64,000 nucleotides of DNA from Emcibacter sp. (GTDB lineage: Bacteria; Pseudomonadota; Alphaproteobacteria; Sphingomonadales; Emcibacteraceae), in NCBI GenBank assembly GCA_021647465.1, contig JAKIUQ010000003.1, positions 176,179-240,178 on the forward strand, written 5' to 3'. Positions 1 to 8,484 of this stretch are shown here, in pieces. A program made the position numbers and the translations under genes. The stretch's first letter is position 1. Every line of letters starts with the position of its first letter. The notes under the pieces are model-generated. The model did no database searches, was not told where the DNA came from, and saw only the letters and a list, made by a program, of their open reading frames with translations.

Positions 1-1448
1 ACACTACCTTCAAGGCTTATTCCCAGAAGCTTCTGGGCCTCTACCGCAAATTCCATAGGAAGATGCTTCATCACATCTTTACAAAAACCATTGACAATCA
101 ATGTCACTGAATCCTCAACATCCAAACCGCGCTGCAGGCAATAAAAAAGCTGTTCATCGCTAATTTTTGATGTGGTTGCCTCATGTTCCACTTGGGCTGT
201 CGGGTTTTTAATCTCAATATAAGGCACCGTATGCGCGCCGCACAGATCGCCAATCAAAAGGCTGTCACATTGGGTAAAATTCCGCGCATTTTCAGCCCCC
301 GCCATGACCTTGACCAACCCCCGGTAGGTGGCTTCAGATTTCCCTGCGCTGATTCCCTTGGAAATGATCGTGCTTGACGTATTATTACCGATATGAATCA
401 TTTTTGTGCCCGTATCGGCCTGTTGATGATTATTGGTGATCGCTACAGAATAAAATTCACCGACCGAATTGTCGCCTATCAAAAGACAGCTTGGGTATTT
501 CCATGTTATCGCCGATCCGGTTTCCACCTGAGTCCAGGAAATTTTTGAGTTCTTGCCGCGGCACGCCCCGCGCTTGGTCACAAAATTATATATGCCACCC
601 TTACCGTCCTTATCGCCCGGATACCAATTCTGAACCGTAGAATATTTGATCTCTGCATCATCATGGGTAATCAGTTCAACCACGGCGGCATGGAGCTGAT
701 TTTCGTCCCGTTGCGGCGCGGTACAACCCTCCAGATATGATACATAGGAGCCCTCATCCGCAATGATGATCGTCCGCTCAAACTGCCCTGTATTTGCTTC
801 ATTTATGCGGAAATACGTACTCAACTCCATGGGGCAGCGTACGCCTTTTGGGATATAGACAAAGGTGCCGTCGGTAAATACCGCGCTGTTCAATGCAGAA
901 TAATAATTATCCGTAACCGGGACGACAGAGCCCAGATATTTTCTCATCAATTCCGGATAATCATGGGCGGCTTCGGAAATTGAGCAGAAAATAATACCGG
1001 CTTCTTTTAATTTTTTACGAAAAGTTGTCGCAACAGAAACGCTGTCAAAAACAATATCGACGGCAACACCTGCCAGAACCTCTTGCTCTTTAAGGGATAT
1101 GCCCAGTTTTTCATAGACCCTGAGCAATTCCGGATCAACTTCATCCAGACTTTTCGGCCCGTCTTCAGAGGATTTCGGGGCCGCATAATAATATATATCC
1201 TGAAAGTCTATTTCAGGGTAATTTACCATGGCCCATTTAGGCTCTTCCATTTTTAGCCATTTTTCATAAGCTTTTAGCCGCCAATCAAGCAGCCACTCAG
1301 GCTCTTTTTTCTTGGCGGAAATAAATCGGATTACATCCTCATTAAGGCCTTTAGGCGCCTTTTCCGTATCAATATCAGTGACAAAACCGTATTTATATTC
1401 ACCGGAAACTTCTTCTACTGTTTGTTTTGCCTGTTCTGTTGCAACCAT
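1..1448 (-). CDS. sufB: Fe-S cluster assembly scaffold SufB (3' end cut off)
   Basis: SufB is the core subunit of the SufBC2D scaffold on which Fe-S clusters are built in the cytosol. Translating the minus strand from the ATG at 1446-1448 gives about 482 codons without a stop. They read through typical SufB blocks: a start of MVATEQAKQTVEEVSGEYKY, then YIPKGVRCPMELSTYFRIN, EGCTAPQRDENQLHAAVVEL, the FTQCDSLLIGDLCGAHTVPY region and, at the edge, LLGISLEGS. Family members end in EGSVG, so only about two residues and the stop are missing. The gene lies 8 bp downstream of the Rrf2 regulator on the same strand, so they form one operon. The rest of the operon (sufC, sufD, sufS) presumably continues beyond the window. 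Identification is firm. Confidence 0.96.
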   Translation of the reverse strand, partial: MVATEQAKQTVEEVSGEYKYGFVTDIDTEKAPKGLNEDVIRFISAKKKEPEWLLDWRLKAYEKWLKMEEPKWAMVNYPEIDFQDIYYYAAPKSSEDGPKSLDEVDPELLRVYEKLGISLKEQEVLAGVAVDIVFDSVSVATTFRKKLKEAGIIFCSISEAAHDYPELMRKYLGSVVPVTDNYYSALNSAVFTDGTFVYIPKGVRCPMELSTYFRINEANTGQFERTIIIADEGSYVSYLEGCTAPQRDENQLHAAVVELITHDDAEIKYSTVQNWYPGDKDGKGGIYNFVTKRGACRGKNSKISWTQVETGSAITWKYPSCLLIGDNSVGEFYSVAITNNHQQADTGTKMIHIGNNTSSTIISKGISAGKSEATYRGLVKVMAGAENARNFTQCDSLLIGDLCGAHTVPYIEIKNPTAQVEHEATTSKISDEQLFYCLQRGLDVEDSVTLIVNGFCKDVMKHLPMEFAVEAQKLLGISLEGS

Positions 1449-1456
1449 TATACGAC

Positions 1457-1924
1457 CTAATTTATTAATTTACCTATCAAGGGCAAGTCATCGGCCATAC
1501 CATCACCGATAAAATCCGGAACACTCTCAATCATTTGGGAAAGCAACACACTGCCGAGCGCGTCCTTTACCGCTTCATTTATTCTGTACCATTGGCTTCT
1601 GGTGCCGCAACTGCTTATCCGATCACAGTCGGCGGCATCTTCGCCTAGACAATTGGTAAGCTGTACCGGGCCATCCACGGCCTCAATAATATCTGTGATT
1701 GATATTTTCGTAGCATTAACACCCAAGGAAAAGCCGCCGTTCAAACCACGATGCGATATCAGCAAACCTGCCTTCACCATCAGCCCAAGTATTTTACTGG
1801 CCGTTGGCAACGGGATCTTCGTCTGCTTTGCCAAGCTGGCCGAACCGCGTATGCTTTCTGGCTTTAATGCTATACAGCACATCAATTCAACCGCATAATC
1901 AGCCAAATTTGATAATTTTATCAT
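1457..1924 (-). CDS. Rrf2-family regulator of the SUF system (IscR-like)
   Basis: This is a small winged-helix Rrf2 regulator of about 155 residues, first gene of the suf operon. The N-terminus MIKLSNLADYAVELMCCIA is the Rrf2 helix pair, followed by the recognition region (IPLPTASKILGLMVKAGLL) and the wing (SHRGLNGGFSLG). Three cysteines spaced C-x7-C-x5-C follow, in the part that holds the Fe-S cluster in IscR-type sensors. It matches the SUF-specific Rrf2 subfamily of alphaproteobacteria rather than IscR itself. An upstream in-frame ATG at 1954 exists, but the ATG at 1924 has an AAGGA ribosome site and matches the family start, so I chose it. It probably senses Fe-S status and controls the operon. 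Confidence 0.9.
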   Translation of the reverse strand: MIKLSNLADYAVELMCCIALKPESIRGSASLAKQTKIPLPTASKILGLMVKAGLLISHRGLNGGFSLGVNATKISITDIIEAVDGPVQLTNCLGEDAADCDRISSCGTRSQWYRINEAVKDALGSVLLSQMIESVPDFIGDGMADDLPLIGKLIN

Positions 1925-2111
1925 GCGCTTAAATCCTTCGGACGGGCACAACATACAATATGCGCCACGCCAATATCACACCCTTTTAGATGCGACTTAT
2001 TTTAAAGGATGTCAACCAAAATAAGACCAAATTAGTCGTTTTAAGCTTAAAATAAATTTTTATAACTATATTTCAATAACCTAACAAGATTACAATGTGG
2101 TTTTGATTAGA
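1925..2111 (-). promoter_or_regulatory. suf operon promoter region
   Basis: This 187-bp gap between parB and the Rrf2 gene must hold the suf promoter, read on the minus strand. A TTGACA hexamer lies in minus-strand sense around 2010-2015, but no good -10 follows at 17 bp. A perfect 14-bp palindrome (TTTTAAGCTTAAAA, 2039-2052) and an imperfect GACCAAATTAGTC dyad (about 2025-2037) are possible regulator sites. None is proven. Confidence 0.4.
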
Positions 2112-3017
2112 TTAACGACTTAATTTCTGACACACATCATCCAGCTGCTCCAGCGTTTTATACTGGAGTCGCAGTTCACCGCTTTCATCACTATTAAAGT
2201 CAATAGATACCGTCAGCCCAAGCGCAAGAGACAGATCATTCTCCAAAGCGACCGTGTCCGCATCTTTATTCTGCTTAACCGGCTTTATTCTGTTCGCTTT
2301 TTTCACAGGGGAACCGGGGCCTGACTTACCCTTTTTCGATATTGCCTCCACCTGACGGACGCTTAGGCCTTCTGCGGCAATCCGTTTTGCCACAGCCTCC
2401 GCATCATCCACGGTGATCAGGGCGCGGGCATGACCCATGGAAATCTTTCCCTGCATAACCATTGTCTGAACAGTTTCGGGCAGGGCCAGCATGCGCAAGA
2501 TATTGGCAATATGGCTGCGGCTTTTTCCCACGATATGGCCCAGCTGTTCCTGAGTGTGATGAAACTCATCCATAAGCCGCTTATAACCTCTGGCTTCCTC
2601 AATGGGACTTAGGTCATGGCGCTGTATATTTTCAATAAGCGCAATTTCAAGCGCTTCACCATCGGTCATTTCACGTATAATAACTGGAACATGGTGCAAT
2701 TCAGCCGCTTGCGCCGCACGCCACCTTCGTTCTCCGGCAATTATTTCATACTCATCCAAATCCCCGCGCCGGCGCACCAAAAGGGGCTGTAATATGCCTC
2801 GATCTTTAATAGACTGTATCAGATCGGCTGATTTCTCTTCATCAAAAAAAAGCCTGGGCTGATAGGGGTTTGGCACCAGAAACTCAATGGGCAGGTCCCT
2901 GTCACGTGAAGCGGGTGGTGTGGAAAGATCCGCATATTCTTTATCCGTAGAGACCAACAGGGCAGATAACCCGCGCCCCAGCCCCTTTTGAGATTTTGCT
3001 TTTTCCTTTGCTGTCAT
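2112..3017 (-). CDS. parB: chromosome partitioning protein ParB
   Basis: ParB is the CTP-dependent clamp that loads at parS and organises the origin region for segregation by ParA. The 301-residue protein starts with the GLGRGLSALL motif contacted by ParA. It then has the N-terminal CTP-binding domain with IIAGERRWRAAQ (GERRW motif), a helix-turn-helix in TQEQLGHIVGKSRSHIANIL followed by LALPETVQTMVMQGKISMGH, a Lys-rich linker, and a C-terminal dimerisation domain. Length and architecture are normal. It is the last gene of mnmG-rsmG-parA-parB, 65 bp after parA, and parS sites lie in and upstream of the operon. Confidence 0.97.
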   Translation of the reverse strand: MTAKEKAKSQKGLGRGLSALLVSTDKEYADLSTPPASRDRDLPIEFLVPNPYQPRLFFDEEKSADLIQSIKDRGILQPLLVRRRGDLDEYEIIAGERRWRAAQAAELHHVPVIIREMTDGEALEIALIENIQRHDLSPIEEARGYKRLMDEFHHTQEQLGHIVGKSRSHIANILRMLALPETVQTMVMQGKISMGHARALITVDDAEAVAKRIAAEGLSVRQVEAISKKGKSGPGSPVKKANRIKPVKQNKDADTVALENDLSLALGLTVSIDFNSDESGELRLQYKTLEQLDDVCQKLSR

Positions 3018-3082
3018 TAGATGAAGATTCCTTGAAATATTACCTGATATTATTGAATTAAAGCCCCAACCTACCCCAAAAC

Positions 3083-3898
3083 CTATGCCGCCCTTAACGT
3101 TTCTCGCCGTAACAACTCTCGAGCCAGACGTATATAGGCCTGACTTCCGCTACAGTTAAAGTCATAGAGCAGCACAGGCTTTCCATGAGACGGGGCCTCT
3201 GACACACGCACATTCCGCGGAATGACTGTTTTGAAAACCTTTTGCCCTAAATGGCCGCGCACATCATTGGCAACCTGGCTGGAAAGATTATTTCGGCCAT
3301 CATACATGGTTAAAACCACCCCCGACATCTCTAGTCCGGGATTAAAGTTTTCCTTTACCATTTCAATGGTTTTTAGCAAAAGACTTAGGCCCTCCAGGGC
3401 AAAAAACTCGCACTGCAGGGGCACAATCACAGAATGGGCCGCCGCCAGCGCGTTTAACGTTAAAAGACCTAAAGAAGGCGGGCAGTCAATCAAAATATAA
3501 TCATACTGATCTACAATAGGGTCCTGCAAAGCCTTTCTGAGACGATATGTCCTCTGCTCCATCGACACAAGCTCAAGCTCTGCCCCCGCAAGGTCAACCG
3601 TGGATGGCACCAAAAACAGATTTGGCACAACAGATTCCACAATAGCCTCCTGAAGGCCGATATCACCCAGTAAAATTTCGTAAATACTATTATCACGGTC
3701 ATCCCGCTCGAGCCCCAGGCCCGTACTGGCATTTCCCTGAGGATCCATGTCAAGCAGCAACACCCGCTTTTTGGCCGCAACCAATGCTGTCGCCAAATTA
3801 ATGGTCGTCGTTGTTTTTCCCACACCGCCCTTTTGATTTGCAACGGCAATAATTTCGGTGGTTTTTTTGGGTGTGGATAACTTTGTGGATATACTCAT
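3083..3898 (-). CDS. parA: chromosome partitioning ATPase ParA
   Basis: ParA is a Walker-type ATPase that binds nucleoid DNA non-specifically and is released by ParB, driving movement of the origin. The deviant Walker A motif KGGVGKTTT is at residues 23-31, MDPQGNASTGLG follows, and DYILIDCPPSLGLLTLNAL is the Walker B region. The 271-residue length is typical of chromosomal ParA. The gene lies 10 bp after rsmG and 65 bp before parB on the same strand. The Lys at residue 11-12, ahead of the P-loop domain, belongs to a short unstructured leader. Confidence 0.97.
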   Translation of the reverse strand: MSISTKLSTPKKTTEIIAVANQKGGVGKTTTTINLATALVAAKKRVLLLDMDPQGNASTGLGLERDDRDNSIYEILLGDIGLQEAIVESVVPNLFLVPSTVDLAGAELELVSMEQRTYRLRKALQDPIVDQYDYILIDCPPSLGLLTLNALAAAHSVIVPLQCEFFALEGLSLLLKTIEMVKENFNPGLEMSGVVLTMYDGRNNLSSQVANDVRGHLGQKVFKTVIPRNVRVSEAPSHGKPVLLYDFNCSGSQAYIRLARELLRRETLRAA

Positions 3899-3908
3899 CC
3901 GCTTTTCC

Positions 3909-4571
3909 TTAATCTACATATCTCAAAGCCTTAATATGACTAACCTTTAACAACATAGCCCTGTCCTGCGAAATGCTTGTGAATTTTTCTACCTCAAACG
4001 CCCAGCACCGCCGAGCATCTGCGATTTCCTCTTCTGCGGTTTGGCCCTTTAAAAACAGACATACTGTATCATCGTGAATAAAATTCCGGGCAAGATCAAG
4101 CAGTTTATTTAAGGGCGCACAAGCCCGGGAAATAATATAATCCACATGAAACGGCCTTATGTTTTCAATCCGTTCATTATGAATTACCGCATTACAATTG
4201 GTTTCCCTAATCACTTGCCGCATGAAGGCGCATTTTTTATTATTACTTTCCACCATATGAAATTCGCCCAAGCCCAACATAGACAATAACAGACCCGGAA
4301 AGCCTGCACCACTGCCAATATCGAGAATCTTTGTTTTTTCCGCATTTAACCCGGCCAACCGGGCCTTAAGCTGAAAACTGTCATAGAAATGCCGCAACCA
4401 TAAGTCTGGCATAGTGGACTGACTAACCAAATTGATCTTCTTTTGCCATTTCGTCAAAAGACTCGCATAAATATGAATATTGGCCATCGTTTCACGTGAA
4501 ACACCGGTTTTTTGAGCGAATATTTTTTCGGTAAATCTCTCTGGAGTTATATCTGGGCTAATATCTGGCAT
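3909..4571 (-). CDS. rsmG: 16S rRNA (guanine527-N7)-methyltransferase RsmG
   Basis: RsmG (GidB) methylates G527 in the 530 loop of 16S rRNA using SAM. The 220-residue protein has the SAM-binding motif ILDIGSGAGFPGLLLSMLG, the MVESNNKKCAFMRQV acidic loop that binds the SAM ribose, and ISRACAPLNKLLDLA near the catalytic region. It is 6 bp downstream of mnmG and 10 bp upstream of parA, the classic gid-par arrangement. A near-perfect parS site (4488-4503) sits inside the first part of its coding sequence, encoding part of VSRETM, as also seen in other bacteria. Confidence 0.96.
   Translation of the reverse strand: MPDISPDITPERFTEKIFAQKTGVSRETMANIHIYASLLTKWQKKINLVSQSTMPDLWLRHFYDSFQLKARLAGLNAEKTKILDIGSGAGFPGLLLSMLGLGEFHMVESNNKKCAFMRQVIRETNCNAVIHNERIENIRPFHVDYIISRACAPLNKLLDLARNFIHDDTVCLFLKGQTAEEEIADARRCWAFEVEKFTSISQDRAMLLKVSHIKALRYVD
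4488..4503. other. parS site inside rsmG
   Basis: The 16-mer CGTTTCACGTGAAACA matches the parS consensus TGTTTCACGTGAAACA at 15 of 16 positions. It lies within the 5' part of rsmG. ParB encoded 1.5 kb away should load here. Confidence 0.88.
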
Positions 4572-4577
4572 AAGGCC

Positions 4578-6440
4578 TTATTTCTCTTTACGTTTGACAT
4601 ATCTAAGCAGGCTATTTAGCGCGGAAGGCGTCACGCCGGAGATCCGTGCAGCAGAGCCTAATGTGGCCGGTTTTGCCCGCATGAGCTTTTCTCTTACCTC
4701 ATTGGATAATCCGCCAATATCAGAATAGTCCAAGACGGGGGAAAGCATCAGATTTTCATCTTTTCTAAAGGCCAGAATATCCGCGTCCTGCCGATCAAGA
4801 TACGCGCTGTAAGTGGCATCAATTTCAATTTGCCTGACAATATCTTCGGGGATTTCTTTAAGCTCTGGCCAGATTTTTATAATATCATCCAAAGATATTT
4901 GCGCGTAAGATAACAGCGTTTTAGCCGAGCGCCTCACCCCGTCCTGATTGACCTTCAGGCCATAGGCGGCGGCCTTATTGGGCGATATAAGCAGGCCTTC
5001 AATTAAATCATTGGCTTTTTTAAGTGCCGTCTCTTTCTTCTCATAGGTTTTTGCTCTTGAACCCGCTACCAGACCCGCTTTAATGCCAATAGGCGTAAGC
5101 CGCTGGTCGGCATTGTCAGACCGCAGTTTAAGGCGGTATTCCGCGCGGCTTGTAAACATCCGGTAAGGTTCTCGCGTGCCCTTGGTCACCAGATCATCAA
5201 TCATAACACCAATATAACCGTCGGCCCGATCAAGAATAAAATCACCAGACCCCGCGACCGACCGCGCGGCATTGGTGCCTGCCATCAACCCTTGTGCCGC
5301 CGCCTCTTCATATCCGGTGGTGCCATTTATCTGGCCCGCAAAATATAATCCGGAGATTCTTTTGGTTTCCAGCGTCACCAGTAATTCACGTGGATCAATA
5401 AAATCATATTCTATGGCATAGCCAAACTGTTTTATTGTCACATTTTCCAGCCCCGGAATTGATCTGATATAATCATATTGCACCCCTTCTGGTAATGAGG
5501 TTGATATGCCGTTTGGGTAAACCGTGTCATCATCAAGCCCTTCTGGTTCCAGAAAAATTTGGTGTGAGGCCTTGTCTGCAAAACGAACCACCTTATCTTC
5601 AATAGACGGGCAATAGCGCGGCCCTGCGCCTTCAATATTTCCGCTAAACATCGCTGATTTACTAAGGTTATCCCGAATTATCGCATGGGTTTTTTCTGTG
5701 GTATGGGTAATATGGCAGTCTATTTGCGGGACTGAAATCCGGCTATTCATAAAGGAAAAGGCCACAGGCGGATTATCCCCCGGCTGAACCACACAAACAG
5801 AAAAATCAATGGTGCTGCCATCCAGCCTTGCGGGCGTTCCTGTTTTTAATCTGTCCAGCGCAAAGCCCGCCCCCAGCAGAGTTTCAGACAAGCCCAGTGA
5901 GGGGGGGGCGCCCACCCGGCCCGCCGGGATTTGTTTTTCCCCAATATGAATCATGCCGCGTAAAAATGTACCTGTGGTTAAGATCGCCCGCCCACAAAGG
6001 ATTTCTTCGCCGCAGGAGGTCACTATGCCTGAAACTATCCTTTCGCCGCCCTGGCCCGCCAGAATAAGCCCCTCAACCGCACCGGCCTTAGCATCAAGAT
6101 TTGGCATATTAAATATCTGCTCTTGCATGGCTTGCCGGTAAAGCTTTCGATCCGCCTGAGCGCGCGGCCCCTGAACCGCGGGGCCCTTACGTTTGTTTAA
6201 CATACGAAACTGAATGCCAGACTGATCAATGACCCGGCCCATCAATCCATCCAAGGCATCAATTTCCCGCACTAGATGGCCTTTTCCCAAGCCGCCAATG
6301 GCCGGATTACATGACATTTCACCAATGGTTTCAAGCTTATGTGTGATCAATAGCGTTTTGGCACCAATTCGCGCAGATGCCGCCGCGGCTTCACAGCCGG
6401 CATGTCCACCGCCAATCACTATTACGTCATAATCATACAT
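4578..6440 (-). CDS. mnmG: tRNA uridine-5-carboxymethylaminomethyl modification enzyme MnmG
   Basis: MnmG (GidA) is an FAD enzyme that, with MnmE, installs the cmnm5 group on wobble U34 of several tRNAs. The 620-residue protein has the FAD-binding GGGHAGCEAA at residues 10-19, then EMSCNPAIGGLGKGHLVREI, a glycine-rich TTGTFLRGMIHIGE block, and GLYFAGQINGTTGYEEAAAQ. Its C-terminal helical domain ends in GVTPSALNSLLRYVKRKEK. Length is normal. It heads the mnmG-rsmG-parA-parB operon. Its partner MnmE lies just upstream on the same strand, separated by a 195-bp region carrying parS and a CtrA-type motif. Confidence 0.97.
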   Translation of the reverse strand: MYDYDVIVIGGGHAGCEAAAASARIGAKTLLITHKLETIGEMSCNPAIGGLGKGHLVREIDALDGLMGRVIDQSGIQFRMLNKRKGPAVQGPRAQADRKLYRQAMQEQIFNMPNLDAKAGAVEGLILAGQGGERIVSGIVTSCGEEILCGRAILTTGTFLRGMIHIGEKQIPAGRVGAPPSLGLSETLLGAGFALDRLKTGTPARLDGSTIDFSVCVVQPGDNPPVAFSFMNSRISVPQIDCHITHTTEKTHAIIRDNLSKSAMFSGNIEGAGPRYCPSIEDKVVRFADKASHQIFLEPEGLDDDTVYPNGISTSLPEGVQYDYIRSIPGLENVTIKQFGYAIEYDFIDPRELLVTLETKRISGLYFAGQINGTTGYEEAAAQGLMAGTNAARSVAGSGDFILDRADGYIGVMIDDLVTKGTREPYRMFTSRAEYRLKLRSDNADQRLTPIGIKAGLVAGSRAKTYEKKETALKKANDLIEGLLISPNKAAAYGLKVNQDGVRRSAKTLLSYAQISLDDIIKIWPELKEIPEDIVRQIEIDATYSAYLDRQDADILAFRKDENLMLSPVLDYSDIGGLSNEVREKLMRAKPATLGSAARISGVTPSALNSLLRYVKRKEK

Positions 6441-6467
6441 AAAACATACTCAAAAAATTATATTCAT

Positions 6468-6483
6468 CCCGGTCAAGTCCGGG
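6468..6483. repeat. small REP-like hairpin in the mnmG leader
   Basis: CCCGG-TCAAGT-CCGGG forms a 5-bp stem with a 6-base loop, 28 bp upstream of the mnmG start. It resembles the CCCGGACTTGATCCGGG-type dispersed palindromes common in alphaproteobacteria. There is no T tract, so I do not call it a terminator. Confidence 0.45.
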
Positions 6484-6557
6484 ACTTTAGGTTTATAGAA
6501 CCATAAAGTCAAAGGCTGATTTGGGGGGTTTTAACGGGGATCATATCGGCCTTGTAA

Positions 6558-6573
6558 TGTTTCACGTGAAACA
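6558..6573. other. perfect parS site
   Basis: TGTTTCACGTGAAACA is an exact 16-bp match to the universal parS consensus, in the mnmE-mnmG intergenic region. It is probably the main ParB loading site of this cluster, about 8 kb from the predicted origin. Confidence 0.95.
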
Positions 6574-6580
6574 CAAAAGG

Positions 6581-6596
6581 TTAACAAAACGTTAAC
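6581..6596. promoter_or_regulatory. CtrA-type binding motif TTAA-N7-TTAAC
   Basis: TTAACAAAACGTTAAC is an exact match to the CtrA consensus TTAA-N7-TTAAC, centred about 150 bp upstream of mnmG and 8 bp from the perfect parS. It is also a near-palindrome of two GTTAAC boxes. CtrA itself is not in the window, so binding is inferred from the motif and the alphaproteobacterial setting. Confidence 0.5.
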
Positions 6597-6635
6597 GCCC
6601 CGAAAGAGCCGTTATTTCTTGCCCTATATTAGGCA

Positions 6636-7994
6636 TCACTTACCCACGCAAAACTCAGAAAAGATGGCTCCCAGAACCTCCTCCACATCCACGCGGCCCA
6701 CAATACTGCCCAGACTGCGCGCGGCCATTCTAAGGTCTTCTGCTAAAAGCGCGACTTCCTTGTCAGGAGAGTCGACAAATCTATACAGGTGCGCCGCAGA
6801 ATCACTTAAAGCTTCGCGGTGCCGAATTCGCGTTAGGTTCGGTGTGTCGGTAAGCTCCATGCGCGCCTCTACTTCTGCGGACAGCTGTTCAAGAAATTGC
6901 CCCAAGCCCTTTTCATATTTTGCTGAAACTGGCAGGACGGCTATATTGGGAAACCGCTGGTTTGGCAAAACCCCCTCTGGCCTATTGTCAAGGTCCGATT
7001 TATTTAGCAGAATTATCGTGTTTTTATCTATTTGAGCCTCTAGCCTGCGGGGTATTTCCGGCCAGTCTGCTGCGCTCACCAATATAATTTTTATATCTGC
7101 CGACTTTGCCCGTTCTTCTGCCCGGCGGATGCCCTCTATTTCTATGGCATCCGCGCTGTCCCTAATGCCTGCCGTGTCGGCGATGGTTACGGGAAAGCCG
7201 TTGATATCAAGATGCGCCTCAAGCACATCCCGTGTGGTGCCCGCAACATCCGAAACAATGGCCACATCTCGCTTGGACAAAAAATTCAGCAAAGTGGATT
7301 TGCCAATATTTGGCTCCCCCAATATCACAACCCGCAGGCCGTCTCTGATTCTTTCGCCTTTAAAGCCTTCGCCCATATGCTGTTCAATTTTCTGGATTAA
7401 AGCCTTCACCATTGGCCCGACCTGATCGGTTACGTCACTGGGGATTTCTTCATCCGCAAAATCTATATCAGCTTCAAGGTAAGCCATGGCGGATATTATT
7501 TCACTACGCCACCCCTCATATAAAGCCGCAAGCCGACCCTCCATAAGCCGCAGGGCCTGGCGTCTTTGGGCTTCGGTTTCGGCATTGATCAGATCGGCCA
7601 GACCCTCTGCCGCGGTTAAATCCATCTTGCCATTATCAAACGCCCGGCGCGTAAACTCTCCCGGCTGCGCGCTTCTTAAACCAGACAATTTAGACAAGGC
7701 CGCCAAAAAACCTGTGATGACCGCCCGCCCCCCATGAATATGAAACTCTGCCACATCCTCGCCCGTGAAGCTTTTTGGTCCGGGAAAATACAACAACAGC
7801 CCCCGGTCAAGCCGAATGCCCGTGTCCGGCTCCACAAACCAGCAAAGCTGTGCTTCACGTGGAACAGGCAAGGTTTTTTTTTGGCTAAGCTTTAATATCG
7901 CCGCGCCAACCTTTGGCCCGGACAATCGAATAACCGAAACCCCCGCTCTGCCCTTGCCGCTGGATAAAGCATATATGGTATCTGGGAATGACAC
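6636..7994 (-). CDS. mnmE: tRNA modification GTPase MnmE
   Basis: MnmE (TrmE) is a dimeric GTPase that works with MnmG on tRNA U34. The 452-residue protein has the N-terminal tetrahydrofolate-binding domain (DTIYALSSGKGRAGVSVIRL, then FHIHGGRAV and AQPGEFTRRAFDNGKMDL) and a helical domain. The inserted G domain has G1 GEPNIGKSTLLN, DVAGTTRD, G3 DTAGIRDS and G4 NKSD. It ends in CVGK, the conserved C-(I/L/V)-G-K tail that carries the essential cysteine. Ile in G1 where Ala or Val is usual is conservative. A 14/16 parS-like site overlaps its 5' region. Confidence 0.97.
   Translation of the reverse strand: MSFPDTIYALSSGKGRAGVSVIRLSGPKVGAAILKLSQKKTLPVPREAQLCWFVEPDTGIRLDRGLLLYFPGPKSFTGEDVAEFHIHGGRAVITGFLAALSKLSGLRSAQPGEFTRRAFDNGKMDLTAAEGLADLINAETEAQRRQALRLMEGRLAALYEGWRSEIISAMAYLEADIDFADEEIPSDVTDQVGPMVKALIQKIEQHMGEGFKGERIRDGLRVVILGEPNIGKSTLLNFLSKRDVAIVSDVAGTTRDVLEAHLDINGFPVTIADTAGIRDSADAIEIEGIRRAEERAKSADIKIILVSAADWPEIPRRLEAQIDKNTIILLNKSDLDNRPEGVLPNQRFPNIAVLPVSAKYEKGLGQFLEQLSAEVEARMELTDTPNLTRIRHREALSDSAAHLYRFVDSPDKEVALLAEDLRMAARSLGSIVGRVDVEEVLGAIFSEFCVGK
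7851..7866. other. probable third parS site inside mnmE
   Basis: TGCTTCACGTGGAACA matches the parS consensus at 14 of 16 positions, with the two mismatches outside the CACGTG core. With the sites at 4488 and 6558 it makes a cluster at 2.1 and 1.3 kb spacing, which supports function. Confidence 0.6.
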
Positions 7995-8020
7995 ATTAAA
8001 TCCTGATGTTTAATAGAGGT

Positions 8021-8269
8021 TTATTTATCGTTACCCTTTGACATATTCCAAAATATATTTTGAAAAGCTTCCATATTTTGACCCGCTTGTTTTAGTCCGG
8101 GAGACATCCACAGATCAAACATTTTATCCATGTCTTCTTTGGATAGCCCCGCTGACAATTTATCTTGTATGTTGGCCATGAAAGCCTCCTGAAGGGGCTT
8201 TATATCCGGCAACCCAAGAAAATCACGGGCTTCTTTAGGGCTGCAGTCTATATCAATGGTTATTTTCAT
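8021..8269 (-). CDS. small conserved protein, DUF6489-like
   Basis: An 82-residue acidic soluble protein starting MKITIDIDCSPKEARDFLGL and containing DMDKMFDLWMSPGLKQAGQN. It resembles a small uncharacterised alphaproteobacterial family (DUF6489) that often sits next to mnmE. There is no signal peptide or membrane segment. It lies 26 bp upstream of mnmE on the same strand and probably shares its transcript. Function is unknown, and the family name is from recall rather than a search. Confidence 0.75.
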   Translation of the reverse strand: MKITIDIDCSPKEARDFLGLPDIKPLQEAFMANIQDKLSAGLSKEDMDKMFDLWMSPGLKQAGQNMEAFQNIFWNMSKGNDK

Positions 8270-8484
8270 TTAAATATTCCCATGGTTTGTTCTTTTTCCT
8301 GATACTCGTCGCTTTTATTTATTATATATTAGAAATAATATATCACAGCCATATTTTATTCATTTTTATTTGTTATGTTATAATATATGTCTGTACGGCT
8401 GTTGCGATATTCTGTTGTTTGGGATAAAAGAGGCTGTTATCCTCAACGTTAAATCCTGAGGGCGTAAATATTGGTGAAACAAAC

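Noticed and set aside
5392..5407. fourth parS-like site in mnmG
   Set aside because: Only about 12 of 16 bases match and it is in coding sequence; the CACGTG core alone is not enough. The same holds for a weaker one in parB near 2898-2913 (11/16).
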